64,000 nt of DNA from positions 86,242,001-86,306,000 of the forward strand of contig JBITNC010000001.1 in the NCBI GenBank assembly GCA_050084985.1, read 5' to 3'. The translations under genes and the position numbers were made by a program. Origin of the DNA: Nageia nagi. Its lineage: Eukaryota; Pinophyta. Positions 23,245 through 35,086 of the stretch are shown here, piece by piece; position 1 is the stretch's first letter, and each line of letters opens with the position of its first letter. The notes under the pieces are model-generated. The model was not told the DNA's origin, made no database searches, and was given only the letters and a program-made list of their open reading frames with translations.

Positions 23245-24240
23245 GGAAAATTATCATATTAGGCTGATTTTTCCATTGGCTACAATATTCTCTTTTTCAT
23301 TATATCCTTCATAATAAATCATGGTTGAATTGGAAAAGTGTACCCTATGTCTTTTGTGGTAGCAAATCTTTGTAACTTTGGTGGAGAAGCAAGTCTATCA
23401 ACCATATGCATAATTTTTTTTTTCCTTTTTAGCATATGTTCATCTATTTTCCTTATGAAAAGGATTAGGTACATACTTGAGCTCACCTAATTCAAGAAAT
23501 ACTTTCTCATTTTGCAATAATTATTGTATCAATGCTCCAAAGCTAATATTTTTATTACTAGGAGCATGCAAATTAAGAATAGGTACAATAAAATCTCTAA
23601 AGATATTACAAATTTTAGTTTCATCCAATTTACTTTGAATTAATTATCATACCTTTTTGAACTATGGAATGCATTTTTCTAGGGTTTCATTACCCCATTT
23701 CCTCATTGTACATGACTCTATAATGGTACTTTGGTATTTGATATTGTGTTTGTATTATCCCATGAATAACTTGACCAATGACTTGAAAGAATCAATTGAG
23801 CCACCAGGAAAATTATAGAATCACTAAATAGCATCACCTTTCAAACTCCTTGGGAAGAATTTTGCCATCAACTTCTCCTTTGACCCTAATTTCAATAAGC
23901 ACTCCTCTTGAAAGTTGATAAGATGTTATTTTGGGTCTTGTTCACCACTAAACATCTCGAACTTGGGGGCTTGTGCTCAAGTGGTAGGGAAAAATTTTAG
24001 ATCTCCTTAGACAAGGATGAGATGAATACACCATCATAGTCCTCTTCACTTTTCTATGATTTCTTGATATTCTCAAGAATAGTAAGTCATGCAGCTATGA
24101 TGATATCTAGCACTGTTGATGAGCTACCTATGTTGGTAAATGTTTTAACTTTCTTTTCCATTTATTCCATTCTACTAAGCATTTCCTTCATAAATTGCTC
24201 TATTTTTATGCCATTGATAGCGTAAGAATAGCTATAAACA
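23245..24240 (-). pseudogene. gag of Tat-1
   Basis: Identified mainly through its match to Tat-2: the FPRSLKGDAIQWFY block near 23850 is the retrotransposon gag core that forms particles. The N-terminal part, near 24200-24100, reads EMLSRMEQMEKKVKTFTNI, probably coiled coil. Many stops. About 90 bp of leader separates it from the 5' LTR. Confidence 0.72.
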
Positions 24241-24325
24241 TCATCGATGATATATATTTGTTACAAAATTATCACGAGATCTTGCTAAGAGGGCAAGATA
24301 AATCAAATAGTTAAGTTCACAAAAA

Positions 24326-24963
24326 TGTAGATCCAAAATAATGCATAAATAGTAAATTAACATACTATTTGTCTACAATATATTATTGAAGCATATATCA
24401 TAAATATGACAACAAAAAAAAATATGATAATCAATGTACCTTCATTGTAATCACATAAACACAAAGAAACAAAAATCATTCATCAAGCATCACATGACCT
24501 TCACTAAGATGCATGCCACCAAGGACCTAAAGATACCACATCACTGGCTACGTGGAATAAGCAGATCAATGAATGAAATAAAAGATATGCAAAAGTGATA
24601 CGAAGGGTTTAATAGACCTATGTAGAGGTGGTGTTACAAAATATCGTTGTTGGTAGGATAGAGCGATCTTGCATGTGTTGAAGTCTCTCTCTTAGTATTT
24701 TTGATGCCCTTGCATGATTTTTTTATGTTACCTTTGATGTGTCTTTATAGCAACATCCTTGTCTTCTTTGATTCTTGAGATTATTGCACATTACATAAAT
24801 TGAGGTATCTTTCTTAATATTTGATACCTTTTACATTATACAATGGTCTATTACACCTATTACATTGCCTTGAGTACATTTTAACCCCCTATTTACAATA
24901 AATATCATTGATGCTATAAAATGAATTATTTAATAAATAGTAATTCATTTTTAGGTGTCTATA
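24326..24963 (-). repeat. 5' LTR of Tat-1
   Basis: 638 bp, aligned with 16312-16948. U3-end hairpin arms 24918-24930 and 24939-24951 have one mismatch. A TATA-like TATAAAGA on the minus strand lies near 24745. Directly inside, the minus strand reads TTTTTGTGAACTTAACTA, which resembles the same place in the 38435-43496 element and is probably the primer site; I could not assign its tRNA. Confidence 0.92.
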
Positions 24964-25550
24964 GTTTGCTCTTATAACCTCATAGCGATGCTTGTTGAAG
25001 ATAACATCATTACCTTTGTCACAAATTTGGCTGATACTTAGCAGATTATATTTTAGGCTAACAATAAAGAACACTTATTTAGTATTGATTCTTCTATCCA
25101 TAAGTCTTATTGTTCCTTTTCTAACTATCTTAGCTCCATCATTATTTCCAAACTTGATTGAACCACCATCATACCATTGTAAGTTCTCATAACTTTGTTT
25201 ATCACCATTCATATGTTTGGATTAGCCACTATCAAGAATCCATGGCTTAGTCTTTCTTTGAGCTTTCAAAGCAGTTTGGATAATAAGATATTGATTGATA
25301 TTGATACTCTTTTCTTTTTAGACTTTCTTGAGATTGGTTATGGTTTTGTTGTTATTTTTGTTCAAGAAGGAATCATCTTCAACTATATGACTTTTGTACA
25401 TTCTAGAATGCTTACCATAGTGTTGGCCTAGTTGGTGAGAGTTTGCAAATTGAATTCTATAAAAATTTACTTTGTGACCAAGATTGTGATATTTATAGCA
25501 TTGTACATCATATTCAATAATTAAACAAATGCATTTGTATGCACAAAATT
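24964..25550 (-). pseudogene. copia protease and pre-integrase start, outer element
   Basis: The minus strand reads KPWILDSG, stop, SKHMNGDKQSY (protease active site, about 25250-25200), then GTIRLMDRRINTK and VSLKYNLLSISQICDKGNDV (about 25060-25000). This is the standard copia protease-to-integrase stretch. It stops abruptly at the Tat-1 LTR; the integrase continues at 16311. The last codons of the 61-codon open piece ending at 24889 are LTR sequence, not protein. Confidence 0.83.
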
Positions 25551-26540
25551 TAGTGACTAATTTCTAAATCTATAACTTATAACTTTATGACCAAAATTAT
25601 TACACTTAAAATAGTAACCATAAAATGCATAACTATTATCAAGGTAGGGATAAATTGATCTATTTGAATGATAATAAATGGTTACCAATATTTTTTGAAA
25701 TCTCCTTTGATGTGCAACATTGGTGAATCCATCACTCACCTCTTTCTTATTTTTATACCAATAGGTATTCACATGCTATTTTCCTTTGTTATCTTCTAAG
25801 ATTAGATTTGTTTTACATTTGGGTTGATTAGAAGTTTCTCCTTCATCAAATCCTATTTTAAATTTGACCCTTGGATTTCTTTGCACTTTTAGCATTTCAT
25901 CAAAATTTTGTGTACTTTTTATAAGTATGAAACTATCACTTGGTTGTAGAGATAACTCCTTTATTTGTACCTTTAATGTGACTATTTTGTCTTCATGATT
26001 ATGAAATGCATCAATTATATCAGTTATCTGCATTTGAAAGGATTCTTCAGTCACTTTGGCTTCTTCAATTTTATAGGTTGACTCTTTTAGCTTCTTGGAT
26101 AATCTTCTATTTTTCATCCTTTCTTTATCTAATTCTTCTATAGAAAATATGAGTTCTCCTTCTAAGTCTATTTCAAACTCTTCATCTTAAGAATGTTTAG
26201 CAATTTTGGCATTCTTGTTTTCTTTTTCATGTACCATGAATAAAAATTCATTGTTATCATCCTCCAAACTATCACTATCACTAGTATTGGCTTTGGAATT
26301 ACTTTTACACAACTTATTTTCGAATGGATCTGTTAGAACTATGGATGGTACTATATATCTCTTTTCAACAACCTCCCAAATGTCACATCCTAAGGTACTG
26401 AGATAGGTTTGTATCTAGAATCTCTATAAAGAAAAGCTTATTCCATCAAAGAGGTGCTTTTTCGAAGAAAAACCTTATCCATTGGCCATTATGTCACTTC
26501 TTGAATCTCCTTAGTCGATTAGACTTCAAAAAGGAGTTTG
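25551..26540 (-). pseudogene. gag of the outer copia element, internally deleted
   Basis: The minus strand starts near 26380 with IWEVVEKRYIVPSIVLTDPF, an N-terminal gag block. It jumps straight from KLCKSNSKA to the acidic NTSDSDSLEDDNNEFLFM, skipping the central gag domain of roughly 150 residues. Next is a predicted coiled coil (MKNRRLSKKLKESTYKIEEA; 25776-26117), then FDEMLKVQRNPRVKF, typical of SIRE-type gag. A zinc knuckle with its first Cys changed to Tyr (YYFKCNNFGHKVISYR, about 25610) follows. Confidence 0.75.
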
Positions 26541-26541
26541 A

Positions 26542-26552
26542 CTTTGGTACCA
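26542..26552 (-). other. probable primer-binding site of the outer copia element
   Basis: The minus strand reads TGGTACCAAAG two bases inside the LTR end, similar to the TGGTATCAGAG primer site for initiator tRNA-Met but with mismatches. Confidence 0.6.
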
Positions 26553-26554
26553 AT

Positions 26555-28590
26555 TGTTATACTAGAAGTGATACTAAGAGGGGGGGTGAATCAGTGTTTG
26601 AATATAAAAATCACTATTCTTCACTTTTAAAAATAAAATAATGATAAATTAAATCCAAAGACATTATCCAAATCAAGAAAACATCACATAACATAATATG
26701 TAATGAGGTTCACCAATTTGGCTACATCCTCAAAAATGACTACTTGGATCTATGGTACAAATATAACCTTTGTAAAATACCCATTTTATAATTTTTATAG
26801 CACTAACTATCATGATTAGCTATAACTAACCCTCTGTTCTACAATACCCACTACAAGGAGCTTCAACTCTAATGTCAAACACTAACTTAGACTTCAAAAT
26901 GAATACAAAGTATGACATATAACAATGCCTTCACTATTAACAAAACCATTTCTAGTTCTTGGCTCTATTTAGATTTATATTATTGTATTTCTCTATTAAA
27001 TATTGTTCTCTTCTTCATTCCATAGCTTCTCTGTCATACATTACATAAATCCCTTTTTTCTATTCCTCAACACTGTTACAACATCTCCAATATTCAATAG
27101 TTCAGAATACTCACACACAGTCTTCACACTTTTTCCTTAGTAGAATCAATATGTATAACACCATTAGTTACAAAATATTAAGTAATTCTTTAATTTTTTG
27201 GGCAATTTTTTCTTTGCTCAACTGTAACTACCAAGAAGCAGAATAATTACATATTTTATTCATGTTGATTGTTCCTTCTTTAGAAAAATATTACATTTAT
27301 TCTTTCTTAAATATTCAAATAGAAAATAGTAAAAAAAAATCTAACTATCTTTCTTAAATCCTTTAACTACCCATAAAAATATGAAGCATTTTGTCAAACA
27401 CATCACAGTCCAAAATTGAAAAAATACTAGAAAATTTGCTAAAAAATGCTTTATAACCATTTTGTAATGCTCACTGTTTCTTCCCCAAATCTCCAATGAC
27501 AACCAAATTTTATCCATGTGTTATTAGTTGTATTAGATACATTTTATCCAAATTTTAGTTCTTAACTCTTCAAGAATCACTCCTAGTGTTGCTGCAAAGT
27601 TTGCCTCTAACATAGATTTTTCTTTGTACTTTTCAATAGCCAAAAAGTGTAAAATTATCATTTTTGGGGCCCTATAACTTCTAGATTACTTTTCCATAAG
27701 CTATTAAATTTGTATCATATATTCTCCCTAGTATAAAGTACCATTGGTCCAAATTTGGTACCTTAACTCACTTTAGATCATTCTTAATAGATTTTCCAAT
27801 ATTGTTCTTAACATATATTTGGAGCCATTAATAGCTCCATAAATGATTAAGGCATGAACATTCAGTGAGATCCATAAAGTATACTCTAGAATGATGATTA
27901 ATCTATAGAATAATAACAAATAACAATGACTAAGCTCTAGAATAAAGACATAGCTCCAGAATAATGATGTAGCTTTAGAAATAAGCTCCAGAAAGAATTA
28001 TCCAAATAGATTGAGCTCTAGAATGATGTGAGAGCTCCAAAAATTGTGTTTCTTCCCAAAAATACTTCAAACACTATGATAGATCCCAAAATAGATTCAA
28101 AAACTTTATTTCTTTTCAGAATGACTCCAAACAACCTACCAAGACTCCAAACACTATGATAGCTCTAAAAACATCCCCAAAAACTTTATTACTTTACAAA
28201 AATGCCCGAAACAACCTATCATTATCAAATGAGTGTGTTGACAACAATGATAATACTTTGCTCAACACCTTGCTCAATAATCTCACTCAACACAACAAGT
28301 GTCCAGACACCTTAGCAAATATGTGAATTTTAGTTGTCTACACAATGCAAAGTGGGCCATGTAATATTTAGATATTATCTAATTATTTTAGCATAGATTG
28401 AAAGAATCTCTTCTCAAACATCCACTAAGTTAAGTGATTAGATGAAGAATTTATGTAGAAGGGTGAGGGGCCCTTTCAAAACCCTTCTCTTTATAACAAA
28501 TAAAAAAAAACATTAAATTTTTTGACTTCTTGTATATATAATACCCTTAACATTTAAACCACATAATTAATAATGCATTTATATGTACCA
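26555..28590 (-). repeat. 5' LTR of the outer copia element
   Basis: 2036 bp, plus-strand reading TGTTATACTAGAAGTG...ATGTACCA, aligned with 5821-7833. It ends at 28590 with CA (TG in element orientation). The 3' copy continues past the matching point, so this copy may have lost its outermost U3 end. It contains degenerate AGCTCC/AGCTCTAGAATAATGA units at about 27830-28200. Confidence 0.8.
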
Positions 28591-31500
28591 CTTGAATCAA
28601 TCAACACTATATTATGTTTATTTTTTTATATCTTCTTACACTTAAATTGCCTAATGACAAAAGTCATTTCTATCAATGCATGTATAGAGATTGTTACTTA
28701 TTCATTATTATCTTCTCTTACCTCTTAGCCTAATTCCTCATTATGGCTAAATTCCTCTATTACTTGTGCGTCATATTTCTTTTTCTTACCCTACATGCTA
28801 AAAAGTTTATTTTTGTTCACAAACATATCCTTTATGGAATTTTCATTTGCATTTGTGAGATAAACCATTTTTTTCTTCTACCTACGAATTATAATCTCCT
28901 TGAAAATCTCTTTTCCATTATATCAATTTTGAGACTCAATCTTAGCTTCAATCCTCTTAGCAAGATGCATTCGCCCTCTTAAGGATTGAGGAACATAAAC
29001 TTGTATTTCTATATTTATATCATATTTAGGTGTTTCTCTAATTTGTAATCCAAGAAGCAATTCAATAATAAAACCTTAATTTTATAATAACTAACTATAA
29101 TCCCTTGTAGATGTGACATATTGTTGACATCCATTGTTTTGAATTTTTAGAAACCTGTTTATACTAACTATAGATGTTAATTAGATGTCAAATTAACATA
29201 TGGTTGAGTCAAAATTAATTTTAATACTACTATTTTCAACTTTCACCCATTTAGTATTTGTATCTATTTGGTTTGAACTTACTATGATTTAATAAGATTT
29301 TTTATCTTGATCTTTTATGATTTGAGAGCATAAAGATTTGAAATTGGAACATTCAACTATCGAAGATGTTACTTTTGGTACTCATGATAAATAAATGATG
29401 AAAATCTTTTTAACAAATATGTTAAAATGAAGTAAATGATGACAATCTCACAAAAGTTATTGAGAGACTAAAAAAGATGAAATTTCATATTAGTAACGTG
29501 ATTTCTTATATCTTAATAAATAATTGATGATAAGATTTGACATGCAACAAATAATCATGAAAATGCAACATATAATATTTAGAATAATAAGATTTATGCA
29601 ATATTCATCATAATATTATAAATTTATTTATTATAGAAAAATTCTAACAAAATATCGATGATTAAAACTATGAATAAAAATGTATAAAAAAAATTAATAA
29701 TATGCAAAAACTAATGTCAAAAAATGATACAATTATCCAAAATAAATTGATATATATATATTATTTATAACTTTAAATCATATGTAATTATTTTATATAA
29801 GATAAAAATAATATTTTTTCAGATCCTATAATTCAAATCAAAAAGTTTATAATATAATCTTTATTTCATCCATCTATCATCAATTACATCCAATTAATGA
29901 GCAAAACATCCTATTGATGATCAAAATAAAATATATCTACTATGGACAATCTATCTATATTTCCAAAAAAAAAAAAAAAAAACATTAAACTTTAAATCAT
30001 ACTTAATAATAATATAATTTATTCTTTTAATTTAAAATTTACTTTGCCCAATATTATAAAAACTACCCACTTAACAATATACATAACACATTTTTTAAAA
30101 TCTGATCCTTTGCTTTCAAGTGTTAGGGGTTGGGTACCCCGTACCTCTCTACCATGAGAATAATCTAGAATGAAATCGAACCCACCCAAGACCTTTGTGA
30201 GTAGTCTTATCAATGCAAAAATTGGCCACATCCGCTCTCACAACTGATCCTGCTCTTTGCCATGATGACGGACAAGGAAGCATTATTGGGAAGTGGGTAT
30301 TGCATTCCATGTAAGGGTTTGTTTTAGGTAATAAGGTAGTGGAGGGTGGACTTTTGTTAGTGTCGGACTTTGACGACTCCACTCAAGCCTTGGTCTGCAT
30401 CACCCTCCACTTACCTTTAATAGTAAGACAAGAAAAGATGGACATAATGCACTCACTACTTACTTACTAATTGATTTGGTTTGTTTATTTGGTGGCGTTT
30501 AAAATGAGCCCTTTGATTTTACAACATCTATGGCAAATGTTTGATGTTGTGTTTGGAGTTGGATGAGTGGAATATTGGTATTTCTTGTCTGAATAATTGT
30601 TATCTCATAATAATTATAGTGTTATAGTTTATCGATATGTATATGGATAATGAGAAGAAAGCATTTTTGTATTGCTATATGATTGATTCTTATATTTGAA
30701 AATAAATTTTTCTTATCTCTCTTAATTAAGGAAATTGATTTGTATATCTTTTTATAGATATCAATATGTAACAAGATTTTCAATATGTACTTCTTATCAA
30801 TATTTGACAATCTTATTCTTTATCTCTTATAATGATTCTGTTTGCTCTCCACTACAAATAATTATGCTTGTAAATGTTTAGTCTAAATCCCTTTTAGTGC
30901 ATCATCCTCTTCCCTTTGAACTACCGTATAACTTAGTTCATTTCTTGATGAGATAGGAGCTCTTAGAACAATTGAATTACCATAAGAGTCTAAATTGCTT
31001 AGTATCATTTTAAGTGTGAGAAAAAATCCATTTTATCCAAACTATGTATAAGTTATCTTTATAGTGAGATATTCAACTTCTATTTACTTTTATTTTAAAC
31101 ATTTGTTTACTTTTCCCTCTTACTCTTAAAATAGCCATAACTAATCTAATGAAGGGAAAACTAGGATAGTTGATATTTGAAGCTCCAATCCTAACAAAAC
31201 TTGTTCCTATGGAAGAAAATATCTCTACTCCTTCATCTCATATACAAGATAATACTGGGTAATGCAAATATGAATAGGGAAATAAATTAACAAACATGAG
31301 TATATTAGATAAAAGAAATTATTTGGCAACTCATGAAGCTTCAAAGGTATGGTGCTAAAACGAACTAAGAAATTTTTAACAAACATCATATACTATCATT
31401 TAATAAAAAAAGTTGAATAGGTATATTGGATGCAATTGTAGATTAGAACAAACTTGATGATGAAGTAAAAGAATTATATACCATTCATCTTAAAATAACA

Positions 31501-32251
31501 AAATTGAAGAGCAATAGTAAGAATAATAACATTACATAATATAAAATAAATAATAAATTATAACAACTAAATTGAGAATATCAAAGAATAAAAGTCCAAA
31601 GATGATAGCTTTAACCACTTTAAGGGGGAACCTCTAACCACTTCAAGAGGGATCAACCTCCAAATTTTATAAAGAGACAAATAAAGATATGATTTTTTAA
31701 TTATGATAATTAATATTCAATGTGCTTCTATTTATATGATATTAGATAATGGTCTCACACCATATAAGATTATCACCAATATAAACCAAATAAAGAGTAT
31801 TACATGCCCTCTCTCTTTAAAAACAAATATCCTCTAAGCTTATATAATTATATGAGTCTTCCAAACATTATGATGCTTTCATGCTATGAATTTGATCACA
31901 AACATTTTTTTTTGATATCTTATAATGCTTCTACTTTTTTAGAATCATTAGACTTGCTTGAAGTTCTTATGTCATATTCTTTTATTGTATGATATTCTTT
32001 TAAGTTATTTCATGTTCCTAGATATTAACTTGTTCTTTGAAATCCTTCAATATAGTTCCTTGGTTTCCACACTTTCATTGTATCATTCTAATAGTTGATA
32101 CCTATTCTTCATCTTTAGTCTGTCATTCATACATTTATTAATATGCCTTTCTTTTATTTGAACTTCAATCCTTCACTTTATACCCATTTGATAATCATTT
32201 TCTTCTTTCTTATAATGCTTCCTTGATGGATATATTTGTATGGACATTCTT
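28591..32251. other. AT-rich spacer without recognisable genes
   Basis: Open frames up to 79 codons show no motif. It includes an A18 run at 29965-29982 and a GC-richer island at about 30090-30415, treated separately. No LTR pairs or coding domains were found. Confidence 0.5.
30090..30415 (-). mobile_element. candidate tRNA-derived SINE
   Basis: A GC-richer island. On the minus strand GATGTGGCCAATTTTTG (near 30235-30215) resembles a polymerase III A box, and GGTCTTGGGTGGGTTCGAT (about 30195-30175) contains a B box. The spacing and the CTCACAAAGGTCTTGGG wording between them are like tRNA-derived plant SINE heads. No target duplication or poly(A)/T tail was fixed, so the ends are guesses. It could also be part of an unknown DNA element. 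Confidence 0.35.
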
Positions 32252-32662
32252 TGTTACGATGCTACAAATATGAAAGGGAAATATTGTAGAAATGTAATGA
32301 ATATTGATTTGAAATAGGAAAATGACACCTAATCTAGTGGAAATAATAGAGCATGCACTGATAAATAGAACACAAAATAACAATAATAAGCAGATAAGGA
32401 TAGGATTTTACTTAATAATAACAGAATCATAGGCCGCTTCAAGGAGGCTACCTCCTTACAACTCCAAAAGTGGAAATAATGTTCAAGATGCCTTTCTCCA
32501 CACACTTCTACCTATTTATAATATACTAACCCTAACCCTAATAGTAATGGAAGATCGGGCCTTGCCCTTATAATCACAATATTATGGTTTACAATATAGG
32601 TCGATCATTTAATTAACATAACTAATACTAACACTAAAATGTTAGAATGTGGGATTCTAACA
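32252..32662 (-). repeat. 3' LTR of the chromovirus
   Basis: 411 bp, aligned with 36591-37001. TATAAATAGG on the minus strand at 32511-32520. A short CCCTAACCCTAA run lies inside it, as in the other copy. Confidence 0.95.
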
Positions 32663-32677
32663 TCCCACCCCTCTTGG
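32663..32677 (-). other. polypurine tract of the chromovirus
   Basis: The minus strand reads CCAAGAGGGGTGGGA directly before the 3' LTR. Confidence 0.85.
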
Positions 32678-32689
32678 GATGAAGCTTTA

Positions 32690-33140
32690 TCCTCACAGCT
32701 TGAATTGTAGAAACTGTTGCTACAGTTGATGAAGTATTTCCCATGTTGCATCTTTCAGTGCCATGCCTTGCCATTGCACAAGGACTTTTGTGATGGAGCG
32801 GTTACAAAGCTACCATGAATGTTGATTCAAAACTACCTCAGGTATGATTACCATTGATCCATCCTCTACCAACTCAAGTAATTATGTATGAACCTGAACC
32901 TCTGATCCAACCACTTTCTTGAGATAGGAGACATGAAACATTGGGTGAATCTTAGAAGAATCAAGAAGCTTTAGTTTGTATGTAGCTGGGCCAATGCACT
33001 GCAACACCTTGTAGGGACCATAAAACTTTGGGGCTAATTTTTGAAGGCCTTTTATTTTTAAGGATTTCTAGCGATAAGGTTGCAGCCTTAGAAAGACCAT
33101 GTCATCTACCTAGAACTCCCTTTCGATATGTTGCTGATTA
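32690..33140 (-). pseudogene. integrase C-terminus and chromodomain of the chromovirus
   Basis: The minus strand reads [20 protein letters not shown] (the GPF-like module after the integrase core), [15 protein letters not shown], then a chromodomain: PEVVLNQ...VLVQWQGMALKDATWE (about 32770-32740). Chromodomains in these elements bind modified histones and steer insertion. The aromatic and ATWE positions are present. One in-frame stop was seen in the chromodomain stretch. Confidence 0.8.
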
Positions 33141-34110
33141 GCCTGTTGCTTCATACGATGTTGAGATATCTAAAGGTTATCCTTAAGCAAATGGAGAATA
33201 TCATCTTGCGTAACTAATGCTAAGTCAATTGCCTAAACTTTACTAGTACTTACAACATATGAGGTGATTATGGGTGGAGCTTGACCATACATTGCTTCAT
33301 AGGAGTCATCTTATTAGTAGAATGATAAGATGTATTATACCACCACTCAACCAAGGGAAGCCATCATACCCAATGCATAGGTTGTGCTGACACAAAATAG
33401 CATAACTATGTTTCTAAACATTTGTTAACAATTTTAGTCTAACCATCAGTTTGCAGGTGATATGCTGAGCTCATGTTTAGTTGGGTACCTTGCAACTTGA
33501 AAAGCTCTTACCAAAAATGACTTGTAAAAGTGGGATCACAATCATTGGCAATTATCTTTGGCATTCCATGTAGTTTAAAAATTATATCCAGGAATAATTA
33601 TGCCATTATCACTACCTTGTAGGGATGAGACAATGAGCCAAAATGAGCATATTTGGATAATCAATCAACCACCACTAGAATAACTGATTTACCATTGGAT
33701 TTAGGTAGGCCTTCAATGAAATCCATTGAGATATCAGTCCATGTATGATTAGGTATAAGAAGAGGTTGAAGGAGTCTCAAAGTACCCATTATCTCACCCT
33801 TTTATCATTAACACACATCACAAGCTACCACAAATTACTTGATATCCAATTTCATACTTGCCTAATAGAACAATCGTGCCACCCGCTTATAAGTTTTCAA
33901 AAATCTATCATTCCTGATGTAGGTGTGGAATGCAATTTGGCAAGTATTTCTTATATACATTTTGAAGGAGATGGTAACAAAATTTGACCTTTGAATCTCA
34001 AAATACCATCATGCCAAGTGTGGTGTGGTTTACTCATGGGGTCTTAAGTGATTTGTTTTAACAATTCTTGGGTAGAGCTATCCTCTACCCACTCCTATTT
34101 AACTTTATCC
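33141..34110 (-). pseudogene. integrase core of the chromovirus; catalytic Glu changed to Lys
   Basis: Core motifs on the minus strand: [18 protein letters not shown] (first Asp, near 33735), LFKLHGMPKIIANDCDP-type block (second Asp, near 33555), and LQTDG, stop, TKIVNKCLETYL (near 33440). The third catalytic residue is normally Glu after TDGQT; codon 33433-33435 here is AAA (Lys). Downstream MTPYEAMYGQAPPII is conserved. Stops are scattered. The zinc-binding N-terminus is badly decayed. Confidence 0.83.
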
Positions 34111-34570
34111 AACCATTGAGGAATAGGAGACAAAAGAGCTTGCAATGCTGCTTGATCTTCAAATTTTCTATACAAAGCATCGATAACCACATTCTCTTTA
34201 CTTTTATGGTATACAATCTGATAATCATACCCTAGTAGTTTGGTCACCCATTTTTGTTACTCGAGTGTAGAAATACATTGCTTAATGAAAAATTTCAAAT
34301 TGTGATGATCCATGAGGATGATGAAATGATGACCAATGAGATATGGTCTCCAGTGTTGAACTGCATGAATGATGGCAAGCATTTCTTTTTCATACGTGGA
34401 TTTACCCAAATTTTTACCAAAGTGCTCTATTAGTGAATGCTAAGGGATGCCCTTCCTACATCAATACTACCTTGATTCCTACTCCACAAGCATCACTTTC
34501 TATCATAAAGGTTTTAGAAAAATCTAGCATTACTAATATCAGGGTGGTACACATTGCCTATCAAAATTTG
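34111..34570 (-). pseudogene. RNase H of the chromovirus, directly after a deletion of the RT
   Basis: Fragments in shifting frames: ESDACGVGIKVVLM-like start near 34540-34490, AFISKALVKNLGKSTYEKE near 34400, and VTKLLGYDYQIVYHKSK near 34240-34200. Upstream, the protease linker (WNFVELWMTFKID) lies only about 60 bp away, so nothing of the RT fingers, palm or YVDD box remains. Confidence 0.75.
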
Positions 34571-35086
34571 TAAAGGTCCACCCTATAATCCCTTGAGAGT
34601 ATGCTCTTATTTGTCTATCTTGAAGGTCATCCATAGCTCTACAAAATTCCACTAGATAGTGCCCAAAGTCCTCAGCCATTGCACCCCCAAAACTATATCA
34701 CATCCCCCAAGTGGTAAAGTGTACATGTCACTTTTCAAAGTATAGTGGTCCATGCTCAGTTTGACATTTTTACATGTGCCTTTACATGTTATTTTTCCTC
34801 CATTACCAACCATAACCTTAAAATTATTTGTAAGGTGGATATAATAGTCAGCAACCTTAGCCACCCATGGATCAATGAAATTATGAGTACTTCTCAAATC
34901 CAACAATATTATGAGAGGGTACTTTTTAAAAAAGCCTTTGACCTTCATAGTTTGATGGGTAGTAATTCCTACCAATGCATTGTAAGAGATAATAGAGGCC
35001 TCCTCATCTAGAATTTCCTTTGTAGCCTCTTCGAGTGCACTCTCATACTCCTCCTCACTAGGAGCATCAACATCAAGCAATAGCAT
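34571..35086 (-). pseudogene. aspartic protease of the chromovirus
   Basis: A 144-codon open frame (34652-35086). The first 40 residues are an acidic linker (DAPSEEEYESALEEATKEI). The protease follows: GFFKKYPLIILLDLRSTHNF, where the usual LLDSGSTHNFI has its DSG changed to DLR, then VMVGNGGKITCKGTCKNV and GGCDIVLGVQWLRTLGTI. The frame runs to the linker before the RT position. The change of Ser-Gly beside the active Asp should abolish cleavage. Upstream, gag joins in a different frame. Confidence 0.82.

Larger units (their letters stand above)
16312..24963 (-). mobile_element. Tat-1: complete Ty3/gypsy element with dual RNase H, minus strand
   Basis: 8652 bp with LTRs at both ends (16312-16948 and 24326-24963), inserted in the integrase region of the outer copia. 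On the minus strand: 5' LTR, gag with zinc knuckle, protease, RT, RNase H, a second archaeal-type RNase H, integrase, a long 3' non-coding region with tandem repeats, polypurine tract, 3' LTR. The extra RNase H (DLDIYGDS...NQVQDIFDTKDEKL) and the protease motif of DNGS type place it in the Tat/Ogre branch. Flanks ATTTG (16307-16311) and GTTTG (24964-24968) look like a decayed target duplication. All domains carry stops. Confidence 0.9.
5821..28590 (-). mobile_element. SIRE/Maximus-like Ty1/copia element, split by two nested insertions
   Basis: Five separated blocks read in order on the minus strand as one copia element: 5' LTR (26555-28590), gag and protease (24964-26540), integrase (15617-16311), reverse transcriptase and RNase H (8160-10217), and 3' LTR (5821 to about 8010). 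A Tat element (16312-24963) and a copia element (10218-15611) interrupt it. Without the insertions it is about 8.7 kb, normal for SIRE/Maximus-type copia. The lineage is suggested by the long LTRs and by a gag tail containing FDEMLKVQRNPRVKF. The element is dead: many stops, and gag has an internal deletion. No convincing target duplication was found at its outer ends. Confidence 0.8.

Noticed and set aside
24889-25074. 61-codon frame read as one protein
   Set aside because: It crosses the Tat-1 LTR border at 24963; only the part above the border is copia protein.
30149-30382. 77-codon frame in the GC-richer island
   Set aside because: No motif; the open frame is explained by lower AT content, and the box-like motifs suggest a SINE instead.
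32520-32545. CCCTAACCCTAA run, like plant telomere repeat
   Set aside because: Only two units, and the same run occurs at the matching place in the other chromovirus LTR (about 36868), so it is LTR sequence.
34745-35011. 88-codon plus-strand frame
   Set aside because: Shadow of the chromovirus protease on the minus strand.
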